DNA of 64,000 bases from Halobaculum magnesiiphilum (GTDB lineage: Archaea; Halobacteriota; Halobacteria; Halobacteriales; Haloferacaceae), in the NCBI RefSeq assembly GCF_019823105.1, contig NZ_CP081958.1, forward strand, positions 1,116,001 through 1,180,000, in the 5' to 3' direction. Under the pieces are notes generated by a model. That model saw only the letters and a program-made list of their open reading frames with translations, made no database searches and was not told the DNA's origin. Positions 52,390 through 60,271 of the stretch are shown here, piece by piece. Position 1 is the first letter of the stretch, and each line of letters opens with the position of its first letter. Made by a program: the position numbers and the translations under genes.

Positions 52390-53547
52390 ATGACCGAAGA
52401 TGACGCCCCCGACGCCTCGTCCGAGGACGACGCCCCGTACGCCCGCCGCCTCGACGCCGCCCGCGACCGCCTCCGCAGCGGCGCCGGCGACGCCCTCGTT
52501 CTGTTCCCGAGCACGAACCTCCGCTATCTCACGGGCTACAGCGAGCACCCCAGCGAGCGCCACTTCCTGCTGTTCGTCGTGCCCGACGCCGACCCGGTGT
52601 TCCTCGTCCCCGAACTCTCCGGCGAGCAGGTCCGTGCCGAAACCGCCGTCGACGACGTGCGCACGTGGGGCGACGACGAGGACCCCGTCGCGGCGGTCGG
52701 TTCCGTCGCGGCCGACCTCGCGCTCGCGAACGACGCCCCGCACGTCCTCGTCGACGACACCATGCACGCCCGGTTCACGCAGGACCTCCACGAGGTGCTC
52801 CCGGGCGCGACGTTCGGCCTCGCGAGCGAGGTACTCGCGGACCTGCGGGTCATCAAGGACGACGCGGAGGTCGCCGCGCTCCGCCGCGCGGGCGAGGCCG
52901 CCGACGCGGTGATCCGCGAACTCCGGGCCGACGGCGACGACGTGGTCGGCATGACCGAGGCGGATCTCGCGCGCCACATCGAGGACCGCCTCGTCGCCAA
53001 CGGCGGCACGGGCGTCTCCTTCGAGACCATCGTCGGATCGGGGCCGAACGGCGCGATGCCCCACCACACCCACGGCGACCGCGTGATCCGGGCGGGCGAC
53101 CCCGTCGTCCTCGACTTCGGCACCCGCGTCGACGGCTACCCGTCGGACCAGACTCGCACGCTCGTGTTCGGTGACGCGTCGCCGCCAGAGGGCTTCCGGG
53201 AGGTCCACCGCGTCGTCCGCGAGGCACAGGAGGCGGCCGTCGAGGCGGTCGAGCCGGGCGTCACGACGGGCGAGGTCGACGCCGCCGCCCGCGAGGTCAT
53301 CGAGGAGGCGGGCTACGGTGAGGAGTTCATCCACCGCACGGGCCACGGCGTCGGCCTCGACGTGCACGAGGAGCCGTTCGTCGTCGCCGGCGGCGAGCGC
53401 GAAATCGAGGCCGGGATGGTGTTCAGCGTCGAACCCGGCGTCTACCTCCCCGACGAGTTCGGCGTCCGGATCGAGGACCTGGTCGTCGTCACCGACGACG
53501 GCTGCGTCCGGCTCAACCGAACCGACCGCGACTGGAAGACGGCGTAG
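52390..53547 (+). CDS. M24 family Xaa-Pro aminopeptidase/dipeptidase
   Basis: 385 aa. The pita-bread metal ligands are all present: D242 ('VLDFGT'), D253 ('YPSDQTR'), H319 ('RTGHGVGLDVHE'), E348 ('FSVEPGVYLP') and E362 ('RIEDLVV'); the second His of 'HHTHGDR' is also typical of prolidases. N-terminal domain 'LVLFPSTNLRYLTGY' is creatinase-like. It cleaves X-Pro peptides. Its motif set is closer to canonical PepQ than that of the other M24 gene (5177). Confidence 0.87.
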   Translation: MTEDDAPDASSEDDAPYARRLDAARDRLRSGAGDALVLFPSTNLRYLTGYSEHPSERHFLLFVVPDADPVFLVPELSGEQVRAETAVDDVRTWGDDEDPVAAVGSVAADLALANDAPHVLVDDTMHARFTQDLHEVLPGATFGLASEVLADLRVIKDDAEVAALRRAGEAADAVIRELRADGDDVVGMTEADLARHIEDRLVANGGTGVSFETIVGSGPNGAMPHHTHGDRVIRAGDPVVLDFGTRVDGYPSDQTRTLVFGDASPPEGFREVHRVVREAQEAAVEAVEPGVTTGEVDAAAREVIEEAGYGEEFIHRTGHGVGLDVHEEPFVVAGGEREIEAGMVFSVEPGVYLPDEFGVRIEDLVVVTDDGCVRLNRTDRDWKTA

Positions 53548-53700
53548 TCCCGGAACGTGACTGATTTCTGAACTGTATCCCGCGACTGACGGCCTCACCG
53601 ATCACCCGCACGTGTTCGGGGTCGCCCGATCCGTCGGTTTCGGTCGGCCGAAAATAGTCAGCGACGTGAGAGTTAAGCCCGCGGGTCGGGTAGCCCCGAT

Positions 53701-54513
53701 ATGGTCGACGCCGGCGCGTACGCGTTCGTGTTCCTCGCGGGGCTGGTCACCGCGCTCGCGACCGGGCTGGGCGCGATCCCGTTCTTCCTCGTCGACGACA
53801 TCGGCGACCGCTGGAACGTCGCGCTGTGGGGGCTCGCGTCGGGGATCATGATCGGGGCGTCGGTGTTCGGGCTCGTGAGCGAGGGGCTCGCGTACGGCGG
53901 CCCGCTGGAGTTGGCCGCCGGCGCCGCCGCGGGCGTCCTGCTGGTCGTCGTCGCCCACGAGGTGATCGAGGACGTGGAGGTTCACCCCCGGAAGTACGAG
54001 GAGGCCGACTACCGGAAGCTCCTGCTCATCCTCGGCGTGCTGACGGTCCACAGCTTCCCCGAGGGCGTCGCCGTCGGCGTCTCCTTCGCGGGGTTGGGTT
54101 TCGACACGCCCGGCGGGATCCTCGTGTTCGGCACCGCGGTGCCGCTGCTCGCGGTGTTCATGACCGTCGCCATCTCGATCCACAACGTCCCCGAGGGCGT
54201 GGCGGTGTCGATCCCGCTGCGCTCGATGGACGTGTCGCCCCCGAGGATGGTCTGGTGGGCGGTGTTCTCCAGCCTCCCGCAGCCGATCGGCGCCGTGATC
54301 GCCTTCTACTTCGTCACGCTCGCCGAGCGGTTCCTCCCGTTCGGCTTCGGCTTCGCCGCCGGGGCGATGGTGTATCTCGTGCTCACGGAGTTCATCCCGG
54401 AGGCGCTGGAGCTGGGCCAGGGGCTCGCGGGCGACGGGAAACGCGAGCTCGTCGCCGGCGTCCTCGTGGGGATCGGCGCGATGGTGCCGCTGCTGGCGGT
54501 CACGTCGGTGTAG
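53701..54513 (+). CDS. ZIP-family divalent metal transporter
   Basis: 270 aa with about eight helices. The signature helices IV and V carry 'VHSFPEGVAVG' and 'SIHNVPEGVAVS', the metal-binding H/N-x-x-E-G motifs of ZIP transporters. A His-poor cytoplasmic loop after helix III ('EDVEVHPRKYEEADYRK') may sense metal. Imports Zn2+ or Fe2+-type metals. TATA-like AGTTAAGCC about 28 bp upstream. Confidence 0.87.
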   Translation: MVDAGAYAFVFLAGLVTALATGLGAIPFFLVDDIGDRWNVALWGLASGIMIGASVFGLVSEGLAYGGPLELAAGAAAGVLLVVVAHEVIEDVEVHPRKYEEADYRKLLLILGVLTVHSFPEGVAVGVSFAGLGFDTPGGILVFGTAVPLLAVFMTVAISIHNVPEGVAVSIPLRSMDVSPPRMVWWAVFSSLPQPIGAVIAFYFVTLAERFLPFGFGFAAGAMVYLVLTEFIPEALELGQGLAGDGKRELVAGVLVGIGAMVPLLAVTSV

Positions 54514-54548
54514 CGCGCGAGAACGGGCGTTCGGGCGGGGCGGTCGCG

Positions 54549-54833
54549 TTAGTGCGAGTGGCCCATCGCGTCCGAGAGGCTCTGCCCGAAGCGCTCCTCG
54601 AACAGCTCCTCGGCCTTCTCGTTGATGTCGAGCACGTCCTGGGGCGGCTGGCCCTCGCTGTGGTGGGCGATGGCGTGGGCCTGCTGGGCGAACGCCTGCA
54701 GGACGACGTCGCTGATGACCTCGCTGGGGTTCTCGCCCTGCTCGGCGAGCATGTCGACGAGCCCCTCGGGGAGGTCGACCTCGTCGCTGTCGCCGTCCGG
54801 TCCGGTGACTGTGTAGGTTTCAGTTCCAACCAT
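54549..54833 (-). CDS. Conserved haloarchaeal hypothetical protein
   Basis: 94 aa, acidic, with a beta start ('TETYTVTGPDGDSDEVDLPEG') then helices ('LVDMLAEQGENPSEVISDVVLQAFAQQAHAIAHHSEGQPPQDVLDINEKAEELFEERFGQSLS') and an ending 'MGHSH'. Not recognised; the C-terminal His residues may bind metal. A TATA-like CTTTACGTC (complement, about 54853-54861) lies about 25 bp upstream. Confidence 0.6.
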   Translation of the reverse strand: MVGTETYTVTGPDGDSDEVDLPEGLVDMLAEQGENPSEVISDVVLQAFAQQAHAIAHHSEGQPPQDVLDINEKAEELFEERFGQSLSDAMGHSH

Positions 54834-55613
54834 GGCGTGGGCGAGGCGTGGCTGACGTAAAGGTCCGTGGGTATGGATACTCGGTCGGCGAGGGTGTCGT
54901 CGGTGTGCTCTGTGGGTCGGGGAGGTTCGCAGCGATGGAGACTCCGGAAGCCCCCGCGGTTCTCGACGTATTCTCAGTGGGTAACGAGCAGACGACCCTG
55001 AGCACTCCGGAAGCCCCCGCGGTTCTCGACGTCCGCGACTCGCTGTCGTTCGAAAGACGCTTCGCGTCTTTCGTGATGACGAGACGGCGGAGCCGTCTCG
55101 AACCACGCTCCTCGCGCTCACTCCGTTCGCGCTCCGGTGCTTCCGTCGTCTCGACGGTCGAGAACCGCGGCCCCTTCCATTCCCACCCATCGCATCCTCG
55201 CTTACGTCGGAGCAAGCTCCGACGAACTCACGTTCACTCCGTTCACGTGAGCCTCCCCAGCCGCCTGCGATGCTCGGCTCGCTCACTCCGTTCGCTCCCT
55301 GCGCTTCTCGTCGCTCGCGCGCTACCGGCCGCGACGGAGCGCGGCCGGCGCGCGCCAACCTACTGGTCCCATGTATTGTACCGCGAGCGAGCCAGCCGAA
55401 GGCTGGCGAGCGAGCGGCTTTGGCATTACGGGAAATCTTCGATTTCCCGTCAGCAGCAGGAACGCGTCGCGTTCCTGCAGCATGAACGGGTTTTCGCCGA
55501 GCGGTTCCCGCAGGCCGCCGGAGTTCTCGTGAGCGAAGCGAACGAGAGCACGGAAGTCGAGTGAAGCGAGTCTTCCGGAGGCGGCCGAGGAAACCCGAGG
55601 CGAAAAGAGGTTC
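54834..55613. repeat. 780-base gene-free repeat block with many 3-nt-loop hairpins
   Basis: No credible gene. A 29-nt direct repeat occurs at 54941-54969 and 55004-55032 (34 nt between), with a partial inverted copy near 55156-55175. Perfect hairpins follow: 55051-55073 (loop TTC), 55080-55100 (loop GGA), 55205-55224 (loop AA), 55391-55407 (loop GAA), 55428-55450 (loop TTC) and 55456-55478 (loop GTC), with arms of 7-10 bp. Three copies of TCACTCCGTTC occur at about 55110, 55230 and 55280. The right end carries GTGAGCGAAGCGAACGAG-type sequence. The block ends at the thioredoxin reductase stop codon. Confidence 0.75.
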
Positions 55614-56672
55614 TCAGTCGTCCGCGGCCGCCGGCTCCTCCTCGGTCTGCGCCGCCGCCTCGCGCTTCAGGTCCTCCAGATAGTCGTCGGCGTCGATGGC
55701 CGCCTTGCTTCCCATTCCGGCGGCAGTCACGGCCTGCTGGTAGTGGTAATCGACCACGTCGCCGGCGCCGAACAGCCCCGGCACTCCCGTCGCGGTCTGG
55801 CCGCCGCCGGTGCCGCCGACCGTCTTCAGGTAGCCGTCGTCGTCGAGTTCGACGCCCGTGTCCGCGAGGTAGTCGGTGTTGGGCGTGTGGCCGATGGCGT
55901 AGAACACCGCGCCGACCTCGAACTCCCACTCCTCGGTGTCGGGGTCGTCGAGCTTGTCAGTCGGGTGCCCCTCGGGGTGGCGCACGAGCGTGACCGACTC
56001 GACGCCCGCCTCGGCACTCCCATGGAGCTCGGTCACCTCGGTGTTCCGCATGATCTCGATGTTGCCCTCGTCGACGTGGTCCATCACGCGGTCGATCCAG
56101 TAGTCCTCGGCGCGGAACTCCTCGCGACGGTGGGCGATGTACACCGTGTCCGCGAACTTCGTCAGGAAGCTGGCCTCCTCCATCGCGGCGTCGCCGCCGC
56201 CGACGACGAGCATGTCCTCGCCGCGGAAGAACGCCCCGTCACAGGTCGCACACGTCGAGAGCCCGAAGCCCATCAGCTCGTCCTCGCCGGGGATCCCGAG
56301 CGTCCGGGCGGAGGCGCCCGAGGCGGCGATGACGGCGTCGGCGGTGTAGACGTCGCCGTTGGAGAGTTCGACCCTGAAAGGTCGCTGGGAGTCGTCCACG
56401 CGCTCGACGATGCCGTTCTTCACGTCGGCGCCGAAGCGCTTCGCCTGCTCCTTGGCGTTGTTGATGAACTCCGCGCCGTTGATCCCCTCGGGAAAGCCCG
56501 GGAAGTTCTCGACCTCGGAGGTGAGCGTGAGCTGCCCGCCCGGCTCGTCGCCCTCGAACACGAGCGGCTCGTTGTTGGACCGGGCCGCGTAGATCGCCGC
56601 CGTCAGGCCGGCGGAGCCGGTTCCGGCGACGATCAGCGGGCGATGTTCGACGATATCGTCGGTGTCCGTCAT
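55614..56672 (-). CDS. trxB: Thioredoxin reductase
   Basis: 352 aa. FAD Rossmann 'IVAGTGSAGLTAAIYAARS' at the N-terminus, redox-active Cys pair C141 and C144 ('STCATCDGAFF', the CATC motif), NADPH motif 'VVGGGDAAMEEASFL', and a final FAD contact 'GLFGAGDVVDYHYQQAVTAAGMGS'. Reduces thioredoxin with NADPH in the cytoplasm, part of thiol homeostasis. The C-terminal acidic tail is typical of halophiles. The first Gly motif is G-T-G-S-A-G. Confidence 0.9.
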   Translation of the reverse strand: MTDTDDIVEHRPLIVAGTGSAGLTAAIYAARSNNEPLVFEGDEPGGQLTLTSEVENFPGFPEGINGAEFINNAKEQAKRFGADVKNGIVERVDDSQRPFRVELSNGDVYTADAVIAASGASARTLGIPGEDELMGFGLSTCATCDGAFFRGEDMLVVGGGDAAMEEASFLTKFADTVYIAHRREEFRAEDYWIDRVMDHVDEGNIEIMRNTEVTELHGSAEAGVESVTLVRHPEGHPTDKLDDPDTEEWEFEVGAVFYAIGHTPNTDYLADTGVELDDDGYLKTVGGTGGGQTATGVPGLFGAGDVVDYHYQQAVTAAGMGSKAAIDADDYLEDLKREAAAQTEEEPAAADD

Positions 56673-56794
56673 TACCGCTCGGTAGGGCCGAACGGGGTTT
56701 GTACGTTGTGCTGTCGTGCTCGGACCGCGGACATCGGTATTGGGTGGATCAAGCAAGACGGGGCTTGTCGCCGGGCGGATCGCGACGCGTCCGG

Positions 56795-58978
56795 TCAGAA
56801 CGCGAGTCGTTCGACCAGCCGGCGGGACAGCCCGACGCGGCTGGACTCGTGCGGGTACACCGTGACGGTCGTACAGCCCGGGTTCGGGAACTCCGGCCGC
56901 TCGTCGAGCAGGGCGTTGCGGAGGCGGTGGTCGGCGCCCCGGCGGACGAGCAGGTCCGGCATCGGCGGGCGGCCGCCGTCGGTTCGGACCGACTCGGTGC
57001 CGACGGGAACCGACACCAGCTCGGCCAGCTCCGCGCGGTAGTCCTCGACGAGCCGTCGCTGTTTGTCCGAGCCGTCGCCGGCCGCCGGCTGCCACAGCGA
57101 CAGCTCGCCGCCGTTGGCTGCGGCGACCGCCTCGGCGACGTCGACCGCCAGCGGCGGGTACGGGCCCACGTCGCCCGAGAGCACGACGCGCTCGGGGTCG
57201 TCGTAGCCGAGGTTGTCGACCAGCAGCACGTCGCAAGGGGCGTGCCTGACGACCCAGTCGATCGGGTCGCCGAACAGCCGCGAGCGGAGCCGGAGCGGCT
57301 CGTGCTCGGCGACGATCCGGTCCACGCCGCGGTGGGACGCGAAGTTGACCACCGCGTGTTTCGTGTCGTGGCTGACGATCTCGTCGGCCTCGACGTCGAC
57401 GTCGAACTCGTCTGCCAGCGCCTCCATTCGCGTCTCGAAGGAGCGGTCGGCCGCCGACTGGGCGGCCACGTCCTCGGTGAGCGGCGCCTGATCGGGTACC
57501 TCCTCGAACCGGACGGCGACGACGCGGCCGCCGTCCCCGCGGACGAGATCCGCCGCCAGCGCGACGAGCGAGCGCTCGCGCTCCGGATCGAGGTCCTTCG
57601 TGAGCGCGAGCAGCACCTCACTGGTGTCGGGGCGCTCGGCCAGCGCGGACTCGATCTCCGAGAGCGCCTCCCGGCTGACCTGCCGCCGGATCGCGTCGGT
57701 CGCGGCGCCCTCGCGGTCGACCCGCGGGCGGACGTACAGGAGGTACCAGACGACGCTGCCGACGGTGATGACGGCGGCGCCCGCGAGCGCGACGGTGCCC
57801 ATCTGGGTCAACAGCAGGAGCCCGGAGACCGCGCCGAACACCTGGATCCACGGGTAGAGCGGCGAGGTGAACACCGGCTCGTACTCGGCGGTCCCCTCGC
57901 GGAAGGCGATCACGGCGACGTTGATCATCGCGAACACCATTATCTGGAACGCGCTCGCGAGCTTGGCGATGTCGAGGATCGGGACGAACGCGATGAGCGC
58001 GAGCAGCACCGCGCCGGTCAGGGTGATCGACGTGACGGGCGTGCCGAACCGCTCGCTGACCGACGACAACGACGGCGGCGCGAGCTGGTCCCGGCTCATC
58101 GCGAACGGATACCGCGACGACGAGAGGATGCCCGCGTTCGCCGTCGAGACGAGCGCGAGCATCGCCGCGACGATTACCACGACGACGCCCGCCCGGCCGA
58201 GCGTCTGCTCGGCGCCGACGGCGACGGGCGTCAGCGAGCCGGCGACGCTGCCTGGGTCGGTGATGCCGACCAGCACGGCGACGACGACGACGTACAGGAT
58301 CGTCGTGAACGCCAACGATCCGAGGATCCCCAGCGGGATGTTCCGCCCCGGGTCCTCGACCTCCTCGGCCACGCTCGCGACCTTGGTGACGCCCGCGTAC
58401 GAGACGAACACGAGCCCGGTCGCCGCGAGGATTCCCTCGACGCCGAAGCCGAGGAAGTTCGCGTAGTTGGCCGACTGAACGCTCGGGGCGCTCCCGGCGG
58501 CGAACCACCCCAGCGCCGCCAGCATCACGACGACGATGGCGACCTGGAGCCGGCCAGTCTGCTTGGCACCGACGACGTTCACGAGGATCAACACCGCCGC
58601 GAGCCCCAGCGCGACGGGTTTGAGGGGAAGATCGAACAGCAAGAGGAGGTACGGAACGCCGCCCACAAGCGCGAGCGCGCCCTTGAACGACAGCGAGAAC
58701 CACGTGCCGACGCCGGCGATGGTCCCGAGCAGCGGGCCCATCCCGCGTTCGATGTAGATGTACGTCCCGCCGGCCTCGGGCATCGCCGTCGCCATCTCCG
58801 ATTTCGACAGCGCCGCCGGGACGACGAGCAGTCCCGCGAGCGCGTACGCGAGGATCACCGCGGGCCCGGCGATCTCCAGCGCCAGCGCCGGGAGGATGAA
58901 GATGCCGCTGCCGATCATGGCGCCGATGCTGATCGCGAGGACGGACGGGAGACCGAGGTCTCGTTCGAGTTCCTTCAT
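56795..58978 (-). CDS. APC-family amino acid transporter with C-terminal USP-like domains
   Basis: 727 aa. Residues 1-425 form the APC permease with 12 helices and the 'SIGAMIGSGIFILPA' first-helix motif. Residues about 440-727 form a cytosolic tail with Usp-like folds ('TSEVLLALTKDLDPERERSLVALAADLVRGDGGRVVAVRF' and 'DVLLVDNLGYDDPERVVLSGDVGP'), an arrangement known in archaeal cationic amino acid transporters (USP domains bind nucleotides). It diverges from an Lrp-family regulator, suggesting amino-acid-dependent control. Confidence 0.85.
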   Translation of the reverse strand: MKELERDLGLPSVLAISIGAMIGSGIFILPALALEIAGPAVILAYALAGLLVVPAALSKSEMATAMPEAGGTYIYIERGMGPLLGTIAGVGTWFSLSFKGALALVGGVPYLLLLFDLPLKPVALGLAAVLILVNVVGAKQTGRLQVAIVVVMLAALGWFAAGSAPSVQSANYANFLGFGVEGILAATGLVFVSYAGVTKVASVAEEVEDPGRNIPLGILGSLAFTTILYVVVVAVLVGITDPGSVAGSLTPVAVGAEQTLGRAGVVVVIVAAMLALVSTANAGILSSSRYPFAMSRDQLAPPSLSSVSERFGTPVTSITLTGAVLLALIAFVPILDIAKLASAFQIMVFAMINVAVIAFREGTAEYEPVFTSPLYPWIQVFGAVSGLLLLTQMGTVALAGAAVITVGSVVWYLLYVRPRVDREGAATDAIRRQVSREALSEIESALAERPDTSEVLLALTKDLDPERERSLVALAADLVRGDGGRVVAVRFEEVPDQAPLTEDVAAQSAADRSFETRMEALADEFDVDVEADEIVSHDTKHAVVNFASHRGVDRIVAEHEPLRLRSRLFGDPIDWVVRHAPCDVLLVDNLGYDDPERVVLSGDVGPYPPLAVDVAEAVAAANGGELSLWQPAAGDGSDKQRRLVEDYRAELAELVSVPVGTESVRTDGGRPPMPDLLVRRGADHRLRNALLDERPEFPNPGCTTVTVYPHESSRVGLSRRLVERLAF

Positions 58979-59055
58979 GGTGAGGTGTGGGGCGGGCGGT
59001 CCGGGTTCCGGCGCGGGACGGCCCGGGTGCTTGTTCGCGCCTACGTGACGGAACC

Positions 59056-59090
59056 AGATAAACGGGGCGCTTCTATTGACGGATCGTCAA
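59056..59090. promoter_or_regulatory. Intergenic control region of the APC transporter and Lrp regulator
   Basis: TTGACG-GAT-CGTCAA (59076-59090) is a perfect 6+3+6 inverted repeat, about 12 bp upstream of a TATA-like GTTTATCT on the complement (59056-59063) that could serve the transporter. The Lrp gene starts at 59227. A symmetric Lrp-type operator is a reasonable inference. Confidence 0.5.
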
Positions 59091-59226
59091 CGATCGGTAT
59101 GGATTACTCGCTTCCCGTCCGCAACGCGGCGCCGTCACGGGCCGGCGACCGCGCGATCGATGGGGCGCCGCACGCGTCGGCGACCGGGGAACACTAAAGC
59201 GTCGGCGTGAGCACTCCACGATAGAG

Positions 59227-59718
59227 ATGAAGGACGGCGAGCTGGATTCGGTCGACAGACACATCCTCTATTACCTCCAGCAGGACGCCCGGGGGACCTC
59301 CTCGAGCGACATCGCCGAGAAGCTCGACCTCTCGGCGAGCACGGTCCGGACCCGGCTCAACAAGCTCGAGGAGTCGGGGATCGTCCGCGGCTACCACATC
59401 GACATCGACTACGACCTCGCGGGCTACCCGCTGTACACGAAGATCGTCTGCACCGCGCGGGTCCCCGAGCGCGACGAGTTGGGCAAGAAGGCACGGGAGA
59501 TCCGCGGCGTGACGGCGGTGCGGGAGATCATGACCGGCGAGCGGAACGTGTACGTGAACGCGATCGGCCGCGACCACGACGACCTCGACCGGATCAACCG
59601 GGAGCTGGACGAGCTGGGGCTGGAGATCATCGACGAACAGCTCATCCGCGACGAACACGTCTGCCCGTACCGCGGCTTCCTCGACCCCGAGGAGGACCCG
59701 GAAGCCGACGAGCAGTGA
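59227..59718 (+). CDS. Lrp/AsnC family transcriptional regulator
   Basis: 163 aa. N-terminal winged helix 'VDRHILYYLQQDARGTSSSDIAEKLDLSASTVRTRLNKLEESGIVRGYHIDIDY' with recognition helix 'SASTVRTRLNKL', followed by a RAM/AsnC_trans_reg ligand domain (about 65-150, 'TKIVCTARVPERDELGKKAREIRGVTAVREIMTGERNVYVNAI'). Probably oligomeric, binds an amino acid and controls its own and the divergent APC transporter's expression. Same-strand distance to transporter promoter fits. Confidence 0.87.
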   Translation: MKDGELDSVDRHILYYLQQDARGTSSSDIAEKLDLSASTVRTRLNKLEESGIVRGYHIDIDYDLAGYPLYTKIVCTARVPERDELGKKAREIRGVTAVREIMTGERNVYVNAIGRDHDDLDRINRELDELGLEIIDEQLIRDEHVCPYRGFLDPEEDPEADEQ

Positions 59719-59874
59719 TCGGACGGGGCAGGCACCCAGCCCGATCACGCCGGGTCGCCGCCGCGATCCCGGCGCGCGCCGAGGGGGGCTGCACGCGACA
59801 GTCCGGTCCCGTCGCGCTCGGGAGTCGCAGCGATGGCGACACGCTCAGGGGGCGTCGCCCGGATCGGTCGTGAC

Positions 59875-60162
59875 ATGCCCGCCGACCTCGACGAGAAGAC
59901 GACCCGGTACGGGGAGATGCTCGCGGACGCGCTCGCGGCGGCGGAGGTGTCCGTCCCCGAGGGAACGCCGCTGCACGGGATGGCCGAGGAGTGCGAGGAG
60001 ATGGCCGTCTCCTACCTCGAGGACGGCCGCCACTTCCGCGAGAACGACGACCCGGTGAACGCGCTGGCGTCGTACTCCTACGGCTACGGCTGGCTCGACT
60101 GCGGCGTCCGCATGGGGCTGTTCGCGATCCCCGACGACACCGAGCTGTTCACCACGGAGTGA
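59875..60162 (+). CDS. DUF357 domain protein
   Basis: 95 aa helical protein with 'SYLEDGRHFRENDDPVNALASYSYGYGWLDCGVRMG', the DUF357 core that is nearly universal in archaea. Members are helical bundles of unknown role, sometimes near tRNA or RNA-processing genes. ATG 59875 is used; an in-frame ATG at 59833 gives an unusual basic extension and is rejected. Confidence 0.8.
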   Translation: MPADLDEKTTRYGEMLADALAAAEVSVPEGTPLHGMAEECEEMAVSYLEDGRHFRENDDPVNALASYSYGYGWLDCGVRMGLFAIPDDTELFTTE

Positions 60163-60257
60163 CGACGCCGACGACCTCGACGGATCCCGATGGCCTCCCC
60201 GGACGTTGACGGCCTCCCCGAACGCGGGAGCCGGCGGCGGATTTATCGTTCGATCCA

Positions 60258-60269
60258 CACAACGTTGTG
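60258..60269. promoter_or_regulatory. Palindromic operator of the tandem USP gene
   Basis: CACAACGTTGTG, a perfect 12-bp palindrome between the TATA box GATTTATCG (60240-60248) and the ATG at 60272, overlapping the predicted transcription start. Confidence 0.55.
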
Positions 60270-60271
60270 AC

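Noticed and set aside
49938-52403. Long frame (821 codons) overlapping the PfkB kinase and the MFS gene
   Set aside because: Out-of-frame reading of PfkB and antisense of the transporter; no domain.
54941-55032. Two 29-nt repeats with 34-nt spacer, resembling a mini CRISPR array
   Set aside because: Only two direct copies, a further copy inverted, no cas genes or leader, and the block is full of unrelated repeats.
54848-55564. A 238-codon frame in the repeat block
   Set aside because: It reads through hairpin repeats, is Arg/Ser-rich and not acidic, and repeats the same peptide where the DNA repeat occurs; not a plausible haloarchaeal protein.
56699-59197. Long open frame (832 codons) opposite trxB and the APC transporter
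   Set aside because: Covers two unrelated genes on the other strand and encodes Arg/Asp/His-rich sequence with no motif; a codon-bias shadow.
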